A stretch of DNA of 64,000 bases from Spirosoma rhododendri (GCF_012849055.1 NZ_CP051677.1:3549001-3613000), one strand, 5' to 3'. Shown: positions 1-9,343, counted from the stretch's first letter. Numbers and translations: made by a program. The notes: a model not told the origin generated them from the sequence alone.

Positions 1-5
1 TACCT

Positions 6-953
6 ATGTCTATAAGTAAAGCAGAATACTATTTTGGTCAGGGTAACTGTCACTTCAACAAACGGGAGTACCAGCTTGCCATCGACCAGTATAAGCAGGC
101 GATCAGTGTCGACCCCCAATTTGCGTCCGCCTTTTGTAACGCGGGCGTAGCGTTTGCGGAAATACACAATCACGCTAAAGCGATCGAATCGTTCCAGCAG
201 GCCATCGCGTCAAATCCTTACGATGCTGTGGCGTTTTACAACATGGGGCTCTCATACGCGGAGATGAATAACTATACGAAGGCGATCAGTGCTTTTCAAT
301 CTGCCATCTCGCTGAATGCCCGCCACGCCAAAGCCTACTACAACCTGGGTCTGGCGTACACGGCTCTGGGGCAATATGAGTCCGCCATCGATCACTACCA
401 GCAGGCGATCACGATTCAGCCCGTTTACGCCAGGGCGCACTTTAGCATGGGTTTGTGCTACGCGAAAATGACCAGTTACCAACAAGCGGTTGACGCCTGC
501 CTGCGATCCATCGACATAAATCCCAGCAACGCCAAAGTCTATTACCAGGTGGGCTTGCTGTACGCTGAGCTTGGCAACTACGCGAAGGCGGTCAAGTACT
601 GCCAGCAGGTCATTGAGCTGAACGCCCATGAACCAGCCGCTCACTATCACATGGGTCTTGCGTACCATCGGTTAACCAATTTTACCAAAGCCGTAGAGTG
701 TTATCAGCAGGCCATTGATCTGAACGGCCAGTACGTCGAAGCCTATCACAACATGGGCCTTGCGTACAATAGTCTGGGTAACAACGGCCGGGCTATCGAA
801 TGCTATCAGCAGGCCATTCAGCTGAACCCGCGTTACGTAGAAGCGCACTACAGTATGGGAGCGGCCTATTACCGGCTGGGCAACTATGCCCGTTCCATCG
901 AGTGCTACGAACTGGGCGATACCCTGGATCTGCGGGAGTTGAGTCAGGGTTGA
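6..953 (+). CDS. Tetratricopeptide-repeat (TPR) protein
   Basis: The 315-residue product is built almost entirely of about nine 34-residue TPR units with the usual pattern (A..Y...G.....G....A...Y..AI..NP). Such arrays form a right-handed helical scaffold for protein-protein contacts; the partner cannot be told from sequence. No signal peptide or membrane segment is visible, so a cytosolic place is likely. The ATG lies five bases from the window edge, so an upstream extension cannot be excluded. The 102-bp DNA periodicity (repeated CAGCAGGCCAT) makes the gene prone to repeat-number change. A strong hairpin terminator follows about 110 bases after the stop. Confidence 0.9.
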   Translation: MSISKAEYYFGQGNCHFNKREYQLAIDQYKQAISVDPQFASAFCNAGVAFAEIHNHAKAIESFQQAIASNPYDAVAFYNMGLSYAEMNNYTKAISAFQSAISLNARHAKAYYNLGLAYTALGQYESAIDHYQQAITIQPVYARAHFSMGLCYAKMTSYQQAVDACLRSIDINPSNAKVYYQVGLLYAELGNYAKAVKYCQQVIELNAHEPAAHYHMGLAYHRLTNFTKAVECYQQAIDLNGQYVEAYHNMGLAYNSLGNNGRAIECYQQAIQLNPRYVEAHYSMGAAYYRLGNYARSIECYELGDTLDLRELSQG

Positions 954-1063
954 GCCGCGTAGCGAACGTAATTAGGCGGGACTGCTGCTCTTGCAGGTGA
1001 GCACACCCAGTCAGCGACAGACCGTCAAGGTGCTCAAAATAGACTAACAGCGCTTATCAACAC

Positions 1064-1106
1064 AACAAACAGCCCGGCGGACTGCTAGTCTGCCGGGCTG
1101 TTTGTT
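1064..1106. terminator. Bidirectional intrinsic terminator
   Basis: A perfect 15-bp stem (1064-1078 pairing with 1092-1106) with a GC-rich core AGCCCGGC and AACAAAC/GTTTGTT shoulders gives a U-rich tail on both strands. It lies downstream of the TPR gene and also downstream, on the other strand, of the lactonase relic and lipoprotein gene. Confidence 0.8.
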
Positions 1107-1192
1107 ATTGCTTGCCTCCTCGGGGTTTTATCCTGTGAGAGCCAACGTGTGGCAAGTAGTCGTACCGCGTTAAATTTTCCCAGTTGGCGACA

Positions 1193-1378
1193 TTACTGTG
1201 GCTCATCGTCTTCGCTAACCACGTACTGATATCGGCCGGTCGGGTGAATGGCCAGGAAGGAGCGGCTTTGCCCGTTACGGATGGTCTGCGTTAGCTAAAC
1301 GACACTCGTTTCGGGATCGAAGGCAAATGCATAAACTCCTTTGCTACCCCTCACTGAGCATGTGCCAACGTACAGCAC
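1193..1378 (-). pseudogene. Relic of a lactonase-family (beta-propeller) gene
   Basis: Read on the minus strand, 1378 down to 1193 encodes LYVGTCSVRGSKGVYAFAFD, then a stop, then in the same frame QTIRNGQSRSFLAIHPTGRY and YVVSEDDE. This matches the opening of the seven-bladed lactonase / 6-phosphogluconolactonase family (Y.GTYT..GSKGIY.F.FD ... PSFLA.HP.G.YLY.VNE). The in-frame stop, and loss of everything after about 60 residues, show it is a decayed fragment and not a gene. The match is from memory of the family pattern. Confidence 0.6.
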
Positions 1379-1426
1379 GGGGTGCATTTCGCTCAGTAAA
1401 AGGTAAGCGAATAGGCCAGAGAAGGC

Positions 1427-2194
1427 TTAGTCTCTGGGGTCCCGGTCGTCGCTTATCATGTCGATTACCCGCCTGGCCAGACCAATCGACCCCTGTTTCA
1501 GCCGGGTCGTGTCGCCGGACATACGGGCCACTACGCTGAATACGTGGTTGTTGTACAGAACGTGGAGCGCTTTTTTGCCCGGCTCCCAGATCGCCTTGTC
1601 GCCGACGCCGGTAACGGCCCGGCCCGTAGCTGTGTTACGGGCCGGTGCGACAAGGGCGGGTTTGGGTTCGGTGATACCCTCGATCGGCCCCGACGGGTCG
1701 AAGCCACGGGCCGAATCCTGCGCGGGTGAAGCGGCTGTCGAACTGATGGGGCCGGTCGCCGTGCCCTGCGGAGCCGGACCGTAAATGGTTGGTCGGGGCT
1801 TGGTGCCCTGGTCGGCAATGGGGTTGGCCTGGGGCTCAAATCGTTTGTTGAAGTAGTACTCTGACTGGTAGACCGACTCGAACGGTTTTTCGCTCTCCAG
1901 GTAGAAGCCGATCGCGTTGGAGCCCCACCGCAGTTCGCAACTGTTCAGGCGGCTGTGTTTTTCCAGTTCGACGTCGTTGCCCAGCTTGAACAGGTTCTTT
2001 ACGAACGCTTCGGGCAGGTAATTGCAGACATACTGGTAGTGGTAATCCGTGCTAAGCAGATACACACCGGATACGCGCCGGGCCACGTAGTCGTCGCCCC
2101 AGCCGGGTGCGGCCGGTACATCTGATGTTTGGCTGTTCTCGGTTGAGCAGGCAGCCATAAGCAACCCCAGCAGTAGTAGGTTATGACGTTTCAT
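1427..2194 (-). CDS. Predicted lipoprotein of unknown function
   Basis: The frame is open from 2296, but the ATG at 2194 is preferred because it starts a clean lipoprotein signal peptide, MKRHNLLLLGLLMAAC, with lipobox LMAA|C. The mature protein would be lipid-anchored, probably in the outer membrane. It is about 255 residues with a globular N-terminal half (paired Cys in VCNYLPEAF and NSCELRWG), a Pro/Ala/Thr-rich linker around residues 135-190, and a short C-terminal domain (ALHVLYNNHVFSVVARMSGD). I do not recognise the family. Upstream lies the palindromic repeat cluster, so its promoter must sit in the short stretch 2195-2290. Confidence 0.7.
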   Translation of the reverse strand: MKRHNLLLLGLLMAACSTENSQTSDVPAAPGWGDDYVARRVSGVYLLSTDYHYQYVCNYLPEAFVKNLFKLGNDVELEKHSRLNSCELRWGSNAIGFYLESEKPFESVYQSEYYFNKRFEPQANPIADQGTKPRPTIYGPAPQGTATGPISSTAASPAQDSARGFDPSGPIEGITEPKPALVAPARNTATGRAVTGVGDKAIWEPGKKALHVLYNNHVFSVVARMSGDTTRLKQGSIGLARRVIDMISDDRDPRD

Positions 2195-2291
2195 GAAGGT
2201 TTGTTGGTTTGAGGAAGGGAAAGCGGGGTTATTAAGGGCTAGCGGTTTACATCCTGGCCCCCTGAAAGGTAGGTTTAGGGAATCTTTTTTT

Positions 2292-2406
2292 GTCATCCCG
2301 ACGCCAGGAGGGATCCGCTCCGGCGGCCCGGTTCGGTAATAGGCGGTTTTATTTGCTTTTACGGAACCGGGCCGCCGGAGCGGATCCCTCCTGTCGTCGG
2401 GATGAC
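2292..2406. repeat. Palindromic intergenic repeat, copy 1
   Basis: Arms of about 45 bases (2292-2336 and 2362-2406) are inverted copies starting GTCATCCCGACG, separated by an AT-rich loop. Both ends are flanked by T- or A-runs. Copy 2 lies at 2532-2629. The form (palindrome, intergenic, multiple copies) is that of a REP- or MITE-like dispersed element; no coding capacity is seen. Confidence 0.75.
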
Positions 2407-2413
2407 AAAAAGT

Positions 2414-2691
2414 GTTTACCCCCAGCCCCGACCCGTCGGACCGCCCTGAAGGGGGAGAAATTCATTCGCGGAATGCTCCCCCTTCAGAGGTTGTTTGGGG
2501 AAGCACAATCCGGGTCAAAAGTGCCTTTTTTGTCATCCCGACGCAGGAGGGATCTTCGGTAATAGGCGGTTTGATTCGTCAATACCGAACCGGGCCGCCG
2601 GAGCGGATCCCTCCTGGCGTCGGGATGACAAAAACTCATTCCCCAAACAACCTCTCAGGGCGGTCCGACGGGTCGGGGTTGGGGGGTAAAC
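2414..2691. repeat. Outer inverted repeat enclosing repeat copy 2
   Basis: The segment starting GTTTACCCCCAGCCCCGACC (2414-2500) is an inverted copy of 2641-2691. The left arm differs by an extra internal hairpin of roughly 36 bases (AGGGGGAG ... CTCCCCCTT, about 2450-2484), splitting CCCTGA from GAGGTTG. The palindrome copy at 2532-2629 sits between the arms. Successive nested insertion or arm-copying events are implied. Confidence 0.65.
2532..2629. repeat. Palindromic intergenic repeat, copy 2 (arm deletion)
   Basis: Same element as 2292-2406: it opens GTCATCCCGACG and closes CGTCGGGATGAC. Its left arm lacks about 16 bases (CGCTCCGGCGGCCCGG) present in copy 1, while the right arm keeps them. 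The element is therefore asymmetric and partly decayed. Confidence 0.7.
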
Positions 2692-2741
2692 AGACTAGCA
2701 CTGAACAGGCCCCCATAACCATACGCACAAAACATCTCCCC

Positions 2742-5543
2742 TCAGAAAGCGGCTGACAGGTTGGCGAAGTAATAGCCGCCGTTGAAGCCAAACTGCGTAG
2801 CGGCCCGGCCATACACGAACCGGCCAAACGACGAGTTGTCGAGGGCGGCCGACCCGTAACGCTCCGGCGTGGGGTAGTTCGTTACGCGCAGCGGGTCGGG
2901 GTAAACGTCGAGCAGGTTGTTGGCCCCGATGGTGATCGTCACGTTTTTCAGCACCCGGTACGAACCGCTCAGGTCGGTAACGATTCTGGGCGACTGGGTT
3001 TCGTCGAGGGCGGGGTTGGCCGGGTCGTAGGACGCCACCGTTCCGAAGCGCGACAGGCGCAGCACCGCGCCGAACTTGCGCAGGCGGTAGTTGAACGTAA
3101 GCTGAATTTTGCTGCGGGGCTGGGCGAGGGTCAGCCGGGCACTGTCCTGCCGGTTGAACAGAAAATTACCGAACGTGGCATCGGCCGGAATGTTGGCGGG
3201 CCGCTGAATGTCGCCCACCAGTTTGGTCTGGTTGACGTTAGCCGCCAGCGTGATGTCGAGCGTACCCGTCGACAGGCGGGGGTTGGTGGCAATCACCACG
3301 TCGAGGCCACGGGTCTGGGTGTTTACGGCGTTGGTGAAGAACTGGGCACTGTTGACGTCGGTTTGCCCCGCATTGTTCAGAATCGTCGCCACGATCAGGC
3401 CCGCACCGGTCGTGCCGCGCGAAAACTGGTTGCTGTAGATAATCCGGTTCTGAATATTGATCTGGTACGCATCCACCGTCAGGCTGACGTTCGACAGCGG
3501 CCGGGAGGTGATGCCGATGCTGAAATTCGTCGACCGCTCGGCCCCCAGCGAGGGCACACCAAATGCCTGCGCAATGGGGCTGTCGTTGCGGAACGTACCC
3601 GTCTGACGCGGTTCAAGCCCCGTTCCCGTCGAGACGAAGACCGTGCTGATCGCGCTGAAATACCGCTGGTGCAGACTCGGTGCCCGGAAGCCGTTGCTCA
3701 CCGACCCGCGCAGCGAAAACGCTTCGCTGAAGCGGTACCGGGCGGCCAGTTTTCCCGCCAGATTCCCCCCGAAATCGGTGTAGTATTCGTACCGGCCCGC
3801 CACATCGACCAGCAGCCGCTGCGTTATGTCCGACTCCAGATCGACGTAGGCCCCGTAGACGTGGCGGGTGGCGTTGACGGCGTTGGCGGGCTGATACCCC
3901 GGAAACACCTGCGCGCCCCCGGTCTGCCCCGTCTGCGGGCTGAAATTCAGGTACGACGCGGCTTCACCGGGTTTGATCCGGTACTGATCGTTGCGGTAGG
4001 TGAGGCCCCCCGCCACGTTGAACGACGTCAGCCCCAGCTGTTTACCGAAGTCTTTGGCCGCGCTGGCATCGGCCGTGTTCTGGTAGAAACTAAGCGTTCC
4101 GGCGTAGAAACTGGTCGGGTTGTTGGTGGCACCCAGATACGCCAGCGACGCGTTGTTGGAGTTGATTACGTCGAAGCGGAACGAGTTGCCCCCGTACACA
4201 TTGCTGATATCCCACCGCCAGCCGTTGTTCTCCCCGTTGACACCCACCAGCAGCGACTGATCGTTGATGGTCGACTGGATATTGGGCAGAAACCCGTTTG
4301 GGTACAGCGCCGAAATAACCTGCGTGGTCTGGTAGGGGTAGCGGTAAAAGCCCCCCGCCAGCCCGCGCCGGTAGTTCAGCCCACCCGTTGCGTAGACACT
4401 GGCGTTGGTACCCGTAATGGGCATACGGGCGTTCAGGAAGAAACCGGCGTTCTCGACCCGCGCCTGCCCGACTTGTAGGTTGTTGCGCCGGTCGAAATTG
4501 TTTTGTTGAATCAGGGCCTGATCCTGCTGGTAGAGCTGCTGCCGTCGCGCTACGTAGCTGGCAGCGGTTTCGCCGGTTTGCTGGCCCACGTTCCAGTTTA
4601 CGTAAACCGGCCCGGTATAGTCGCCAGCCCGGTTGGTAGCGCCCCGATGCCGCAGCTCACCGGTCAGGCTCAGCACCCCTTTCTGGCCCAGCTTAAAGCC
4701 GTGGTTGATACCAATCTGCGCGATCTGCCCGTCGCCTTTGTACTGTTGCCCCAGCTGCGCGTTTACCGTGGTGCCGGGCTGCTCTTTCAGCCGCAGGTTG
4801 ATCACCCCCGCGATGGCGTCGGAGCCGTACTGCGACGAAGCCCCGTCGCGCAGCACCTCCACCCGCTCGATGGCCGTGCTGGGAATGGCGTTCAGATCGG
4901 TACCCACCGACCCCCGGCCGATGGTGCCGTTGAGGTTGATAAGTGCCTGATTGTGTTGCCGTTTGCCGTTGAGCAGCACCAGCACCTGATCAGGGCCAAG
5001 CCCGCGCAGCGTCGCCGGGTCGACGTGGTCGGTGCCGTCGGACACCGTTTGCCGGGACGAGTTGAACGACGGGGCCACGAAGTTGAGCTGCTGGGTGATG
5101 TCGATGCGGCCCGTAGCGAGCAGATCCCGCGACTGAATAACGTCGACCGGGGCCACCGTCTGCGTGCTGGAGCGGGCCTGCGTGGATCGGGAGCCAATCA
5201 CGACCACTTCGTTGAGGCTGGCCAGACTTTCGATCAGCCGGACATCCAGCGTTGTGGCACTGCCCGCCGTTACCTGCACCGGCTGCCGCTGGGTCGTGTA
5301 CCCGACAAAGCTGATTTGCAGGGTATAGCTGCCGGGTTCGGTCGTCAGAACGTATTGCCCGCTGGCGTCGGTGATGGCCCCGGTTGTGGTTCCCTGCACC
5401 AGAATCGCGACGCCGGGCAGATCGGCCCCGGTCGTGGCATCCGTAATGTGGCCGCGAACGGATTGCCCCCATGCCGCAGACAGGGTAAATAGCCCGATGA
5501 ATACGCCGGTCAGGAGCCGGTACAGTCGGTAGGAGTCAGTCAT
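2742..5543 (-). CDS. TonB-dependent outer-membrane receptor
   Basis: A 933-residue outer-membrane receptor that would import a ligand (siderophore, vitamin or other) using TonB energy. The ATG at 5543 is chosen because it starts a signal peptide ending SAAWGQ; the frame stays open upstream to 5660 without a plausible start. After the signal come a carboxypeptidase-regulatory-like beta-sandwich (about residues 27-110, VRGHITDATTGADLPGVAI), a plug domain (about 115-250, with IERVEVLRDGASSQYGSDAI and GVINLRLK) and a beta-barrel ending in the terminal Phe (NLSAAF) needed for outer-membrane assembly. No SusD-like partner is adjacent, so it is not a classical SusCD pair. Substrate unknown. Confidence 0.93.
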   Translation of the reverse strand: MTDSYRLYRLLTGVFIGLFTLSAAWGQSVRGHITDATTGADLPGVAILVQGTTTGAITDASGQYVLTTEPGSYTLQISFVGYTTQRQPVQVTAGSATTLDVRLIESLASLNEVVVIGSRSTQARSSTQTVAPVDVIQSRDLLATGRIDITQQLNFVAPSFNSSRQTVSDGTDHVDPATLRGLGPDQVLVLLNGKRQHNQALINLNGTIGRGSVGTDLNAIPSTAIERVEVLRDGASSQYGSDAIAGVINLRLKEQPGTTVNAQLGQQYKGDGQIAQIGINHGFKLGQKGVLSLTGELRHRGATNRAGDYTGPVYVNWNVGQQTGETAASYVARRQQLYQQDQALIQQNNFDRRNNLQVGQARVENAGFFLNARMPITGTNASVYATGGLNYRRGLAGGFYRYPYQTTQVISALYPNGFLPNIQSTINDQSLLVGVNGENNGWRWDISNVYGGNSFRFDVINSNNASLAYLGATNNPTSFYAGTLSFYQNTADASAAKDFGKQLGLTSFNVAGGLTYRNDQYRIKPGEAASYLNFSPQTGQTGGAQVFPGYQPANAVNATRHVYGAYVDLESDITQRLLVDVAGRYEYYTDFGGNLAGKLAARYRFSEAFSLRGSVSNGFRAPSLHQRYFSAISTVFVSTGTGLEPRQTGTFRNDSPIAQAFGVPSLGAERSTNFSIGITSRPLSNVSLTVDAYQINIQNRIIYSNQFSRGTTGAGLIVATILNNAGQTDVNSAQFFTNAVNTQTRGLDVVIATNPRLSTGTLDITLAANVNQTKLVGDIQRPANIPADATFGNFLFNRQDSARLTLAQPRSKIQLTFNYRLRKFGAVLRLSRFGTVASYDPANPALDETQSPRIVTDLSGSYRVLKNVTITIGANNLLDVYPDPLRVTNYPTPERYGSAALDNSSFGRFVYGRAATQFGFNGGYYFANLSAAF

Positions 5544-5690
5544 AGGACGTAGGGAGTATACAACGCGCGCCTGCCGGGCATCCCGCATTGGCACAGACTT
5601 ACCCGCAGCACGTTCGCCTAGAACCGGCTGCAACCCTACTCCGGCCAGCCCCTGAATCAATTAGTGAGGAACTGGCCTTTCCGCCGTTGA

Positions 5691-6053
5691 AAGCGTTGTA
5701 TGACAGTATGCCCAAGCAGATATTCCAACTCATCCAAAGGGGATAACGGACGTTCCCTCAATCTGAGTGATGCCGAAATTGAAATGTGTATAAAGGCCGC
5801 AAAAGCGGTCGGATTAGAGTTTGCCGGTGTAGATCTTATTCGTGAGAAAATGCGCAAAACATACGTTACTGAAGTGAATGGCAACCCGGGAACAGGTATT
5901 GTCGATGTAACAGGTCAGAATTATTTCGCTGATTTAGTTAAGCACATCGAAACACGAGCGAAAAAGAACGAAGAAATAGTGACTCCCGTACCTTTACCAA
6001 ATAATGAAAGAGACAAGGAAAAAACCAAGAGGGTGAAGAAGAAGCCTCACTAA
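5691..6053 (+). pseudogene. 5'-truncated ATP-grasp ligase remnant (RimK-like C-terminus)
   Basis: The reading frame opens just after a stop at 5688-5690. Its recognisable part is the end of an ATP-grasp domain: SLNLSDAEIEMCIKAAKAVG, LEFAGVDLIR, TEVNGNPGTGIVDVTG. The first presumably carries the conserved helix, the second the FAGVD strand, and EVNGNPG supplies the Mg-binding Glu/Asn. The nucleotide-binding N-terminal two-thirds is missing, so the 117-residue product should be inactive. The lysine-rich tail (NERDKEKTKRVKKKPH) has no clear role. The composition is AT-rich like the Roco gene next to it and unlike the receptor upstream. The junction near 5700 probably marks a rearrangement. Confidence 0.65.
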
Positions 6054-6157
6054 CTACATACAATATGCTTTTGGCAAAAGAAAAGGTTGGACTTTTAAGC
6101 TATAATGATAATGGACTTCTTTCTTACTTGAAAAGAAAAATGGGTATGTAATCATGT

Positions 6158-6191
6158 AAGCCAGACCAGTCCATACGGGATAGTCTGGCTT
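6158..6191. terminator. Intrinsic terminator between convergent genes
   Basis: The stem AAGCCAGAC / GTCTGGCTT is separated by a 16-base loop. On the plus strand CCATTTTT follows. It lies between the end of the ATP-grasp remnant (plus) and the end of the Roco gene (minus) and could serve both. Confidence 0.65.
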
Positions 6192-6199
6192 ATCCATTT

Positions 6200-9100
6200 T
6201 TAAGATATAAGTTTAGGCATTATTTTATCTAGCTGCGACCTGAACTGTGATTTTAAATTTTCTATGTCAGTATAAACAGAAGGGTAATGTCCTAAAAGGC
6301 GTAGTTTCTCTTCAAACCTGAATTTGCTAATAATGTCTTCTTCTTTAATATCGTTTGAGTTAACTGGTGCATTTTTAAAGTAAGTATAAATCAAGGGTCT
6401 GCCTGCCTTTCTAAATTTTTCGTATGCCTTGGCAAATTCTTCTTCCGTAAACTTACCTACCTTTGTAAAAAAAAGACTTACAAATATATCGCTATCTTCA
6501 ATAGCTTTATTATATTCATCTTGAAGACTAGATGCAGAAAGTGCATCAATAAAGTCTTCCCATAATTCTAGTCTAATAAATACGTTTTCATTATTCAATC
6601 TTTTGTTTTCTCTATTAATAAATATTTCAAAATTTTCTCTGTCAGCCCTTAATTCGGACGAAGATGCAAGAAAGAGTGTAATTGTTCGTTTCATTGTGTT
6701 TTGCTTGTTTGTTGTGTTAGAAGGTAATCCTACGTTATACAATAATTCATTAATGATAACTTTGTCGTTGCTTTCATTGCACACGACAAAATCTTTACTT
6801 AATGACCATTCAAGAAGTTTATGATACGGAAATGTACTAGCATTTTCACTCCCTTTGCAGTAGTTACACAAGCAGGGAACAGAGACCGTTGTTTTAACTC
6901 CTTTATATCCATCATTGATATTTTGCAATGAGTTCATTACTAAAGTAATTAAAGCTCTGGAGTCTACGCCGCTTACTTTTATAGTTATCTTTCTATCATA
7001 AAAGTTCTCGATAACTTGACATTCAGCTCGACCATTATCTAAATATAAATTGACTGCATTATTCCAAACCTCTTTCTCATTGGTAATATATCTACTTAGT
7101 TCAGCACTTACCTGATTAACCAATCCTCTTGGCATAAATTCATACCTATAGGTTAATGTAAGTGTAGATGCTTTGTTTTTCCATATATTCTCACTAGGTA
7201 TAGAAACAAGACGTGCGGGAATTATATAATCTTCGTTCCTGTGTTTCTTTGGAAATGCTATCTTAAAAATTTCTAGCATTTTTTTTAATATACTATGTTT
7301 ACTAATATATGATTCATCTTGCCATAATCTAGAAAAATCATCAGCTATTATATTACCTCTTCGCACTTGTACTTTTTCATCATCAATAATTTTATAAACG
7401 GCGTTCATTGCCCACTCAGGCTGTAATATTACCCAGTTTTTTAATTCCTCATTTTTAGAGTACCATAACACAACTCCAACGTCGTGAAGGAACTGACAAC
7501 AATCGGATACATCAGTGTAATTATTAAAAATTTGCTCATTAATTGTTTTACACATTTCTTGAAAATACTCGAAACTAATACATGGATGCTTCATGGAAAT
7601 AGTTCCAAGTAAATTTCTTACTTGAACCCAAGACCTAGGAATCCCTTTTCCATAATGCGGCAAATTAATTAGTTGATCTTTTATAACAGACTTTATTTTT
7701 TCTAAACCGTCATTTTGGTTAGGTAAGTTTATTTCATAATATGGTAGCTCTTGAGTCTTTACTATATTAAAATTAGAATTAGACATGTACAAACCCAAGT
7801 CGCTCCAAGAAACTCTGTTTCCATCGTGACAAGTCTGCCCTATTATAACTGGGCTACTTCCTCCAAACTGATAAATGGTAGGTATCCAATAATCAAAGTT
7901 ATGATGCGTTTGTCTAGTTGAAGCTAACAGAACGAAAACTGAATTTTCTGTTATAAAAAATCGATGGACGGGGTAATAAACGTCCTGTCCGCCGAAATCC
8001 CATATGTGAGCAATGTGCTTTCTTTTAGAAGCTTTTTTAAAAACCCAATCGCTAATTTTTATTCCTCTAGTACGTGTATCTGTTTTCGGTAATGAAGCCT
8101 TATCATTTATCAATCTCTTCTGAAGAGAAGTTTTACCACCACTTCCTTCACCTACTAGAATTAATTTAGTTTCGTACATAAAATCTTGTCCGTCTAAAAG
8201 TATTTTTTGCAAGTACCTAGATACAGACAATGTCCCTTTTTTTAATATCTCAATTGGTACATCGGCAATGGGATTTTTGTACAAGTTTATTCCTTTACGC
8301 GAGGCGTAATCGCCCTCCCACTTCATTGTCATGGCAGATTCAGTTATCCAAAACGGAAATAATTTGATGTCGTTGTAGGATAAATCTAGCCCTTCTAGAT
8401 TACTTAGTTCTTTCAAAGGTTCTACGTTAGTAATTTTATTTGCTCTTAAGTTTATATACGTGAGTGAATGAAGTTGACCAAGAGCTGATACATCTTTTAT
8501 TAAATTTTTTTCTATTTCTAAAGAAGTTAATTTCTCATTGTTTTCAAGAGGACTTATGTCATAAATTTTATTGTTATCAATTCTTAGCTCAATCAAATTA
8601 CGTAGTAAGCCTATTGGATTGATGTCTGTTATATGATTATCTATCAATTGTAATTCTTCAACACCTAGAAAAGATGTTAAGAAATCTATTTCTTCAATAT
8701 TATTTCTGCCAAGACCAAATTGCTTTAAATGAAGAGTATTCGTTGCATTGTGTATATAAACTATGTTGTTATTATAGAACCATGCAAAATGTATCCTATT
8801 AGGGTAACTGAAAATTTCCAGATTTTCTATTCTATTGTTCGAAAAATTTATTTCTTCTAATAGTTTTAGTTCTCTAAGGAAATTTATATTTTCTATTTTG
8901 TTTTCAAGGCCATGAATAACTCTCAAATTTTTAAGTTTACAAATCGGTTCAATATCAACCACCAAATTATTTGAGAAATGAAGCTCTCTCAATGAAATCA
9001 TTGTTGATATTGGTTCTAGATGAGTTACGTTATTATAACTTATATTAAGATGAGTTAACTCTCTTAACTTTGCAATCTTGTTTAGGTCAACTGATATAAA

Positions 9101-9343
9101 ATTATTTAGTCTTAGTCTCTGTAAAAATGGTAACAATTCTAATATTTCATATAAGTTACTAGCACTCAGATTTTCAGTTGAGTTTGCATTTCTTCCTCTA
9201 ACAGTAAGACCTATGATATCGCCTTTCTCATTTAATTGGTATGTATCCTCGCTAATTTGGGCTACATCAACGCGTGTAATTGTTTCCACGAATTTTAATC
9301 CATATTTAGCTTCAATCTCTAGCTTAAAATTTTTCGTTTTCAT
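6200..9343 (-). CDS. Roco protein: LRR - Roc GTPase - COR - TIR-like domain
   Basis: A 1047-residue multidomain protein. Residues ~60-330 hold about eleven leucine-rich repeats (L..L.L..N.I..I.PL). Residues ~390-560 are a Roc GTPase with P-loop GEGSGGKTS (398-406) and switch II WDFGGQDVY; the usual NKxD motif is degenerate (GQTCHDG). COR follows (~565-850), with the Cys-pair segment PCLCNYCKGS typical of bacterial Roco proteins. The last ~160 residues begin TITLFLASSSELRADRENF and contain DSDIFVSLFFTKVGKFTEEE, a TIR-like fold often fused to bacterial immune sensors; the Glu cluster could hold the catalytic residue. The gene stands alone, is clearly AT-rich against its neighbours and lies beside a prophage junction, all signs of horizontal transfer. 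Likely role, by inference: intracellular sensor of infection triggering a NADase or related effector. Confidence 0.85.
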   Translation of the reverse strand: MKTKNFKLEIEAKYGLKFVETITRVDVAQISEDTYQLNEKGDIIGLTVRGRNANSTENLSASNLYEILELLPFLQRLRLNNFISVDLNKIAKLRELTHLNISYNNVTHLEPISTMISLRELHFSNNLVVDIEPICKLKNLRVIHGLENKIENINFLRELKLLEEINFSNNRIENLEIFSYPNRIHFAWFYNNNIVYIHNATNTLHLKQFGLGRNNIEEIDFLTSFLGVEELQLIDNHITDINPIGLLRNLIELRIDNNKIYDISPLENNEKLTSLEIEKNLIKDVSALGQLHSLTYINLRANKITNVEPLKELSNLEGLDLSYNDIKLFPFWITESAMTMKWEGDYASRKGINLYKNPIADVPIEILKKGTLSVSRYLQKILLDGQDFMYETKLILVGEGSGGKTSLQKRLINDKASLPKTDTRTRGIKISDWVFKKASKRKHIAHIWDFGGQDVYYPVHRFFITENSVFVLLASTRQTHHNFDYWIPTIYQFGGSSPVIIGQTCHDGNRVSWSDLGLYMSNSNFNIVKTQELPYYEINLPNQNDGLEKIKSVIKDQLINLPHYGKGIPRSWVQVRNLLGTISMKHPCISFEYFQEMCKTINEQIFNNYTDVSDCCQFLHDVGVVLWYSKNEELKNWVILQPEWAMNAVYKIIDDEKVQVRRGNIIADDFSRLWQDESYISKHSILKKMLEIFKIAFPKKHRNEDYIIPARLVSIPSENIWKNKASTLTLTYRYEFMPRGLVNQVSAELSRYITNEKEVWNNAVNLYLDNGRAECQVIENFYDRKITIKVSGVDSRALITLVMNSLQNINDGYKGVKTTVSVPCLCNYCKGSENASTFPYHKLLEWSLSKDFVVCNESNDKVIINELLYNVGLPSNTTNKQNTMKRTITLFLASSSELRADRENFEIFINRENKRLNNENVFIRLELWEDFIDALSASSLQDEYNKAIEDSDIFVSLFFTKVGKFTEEEFAKAYEKFRKAGRPLIYTYFKNAPVNSNDIKEEDIISKFRFEEKLRLLGHYPSVYTDIENLKSQFRSQLDKIMPKLIS

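Noticed and set aside
3363..5492. Two long plus-strand frames (371 and 329 residues)
   Set aside because: Both are antisense to the TonB-dependent receptor; composition is Arg/Gly/Val-rich without domains.
5657..5745. Possible transposase C-terminus on the minus strand (GHTVIQRFQRRKGQ)
   Set aside because: Too short and not matched to any insertion-sequence family I can name; no terminal repeats seen.
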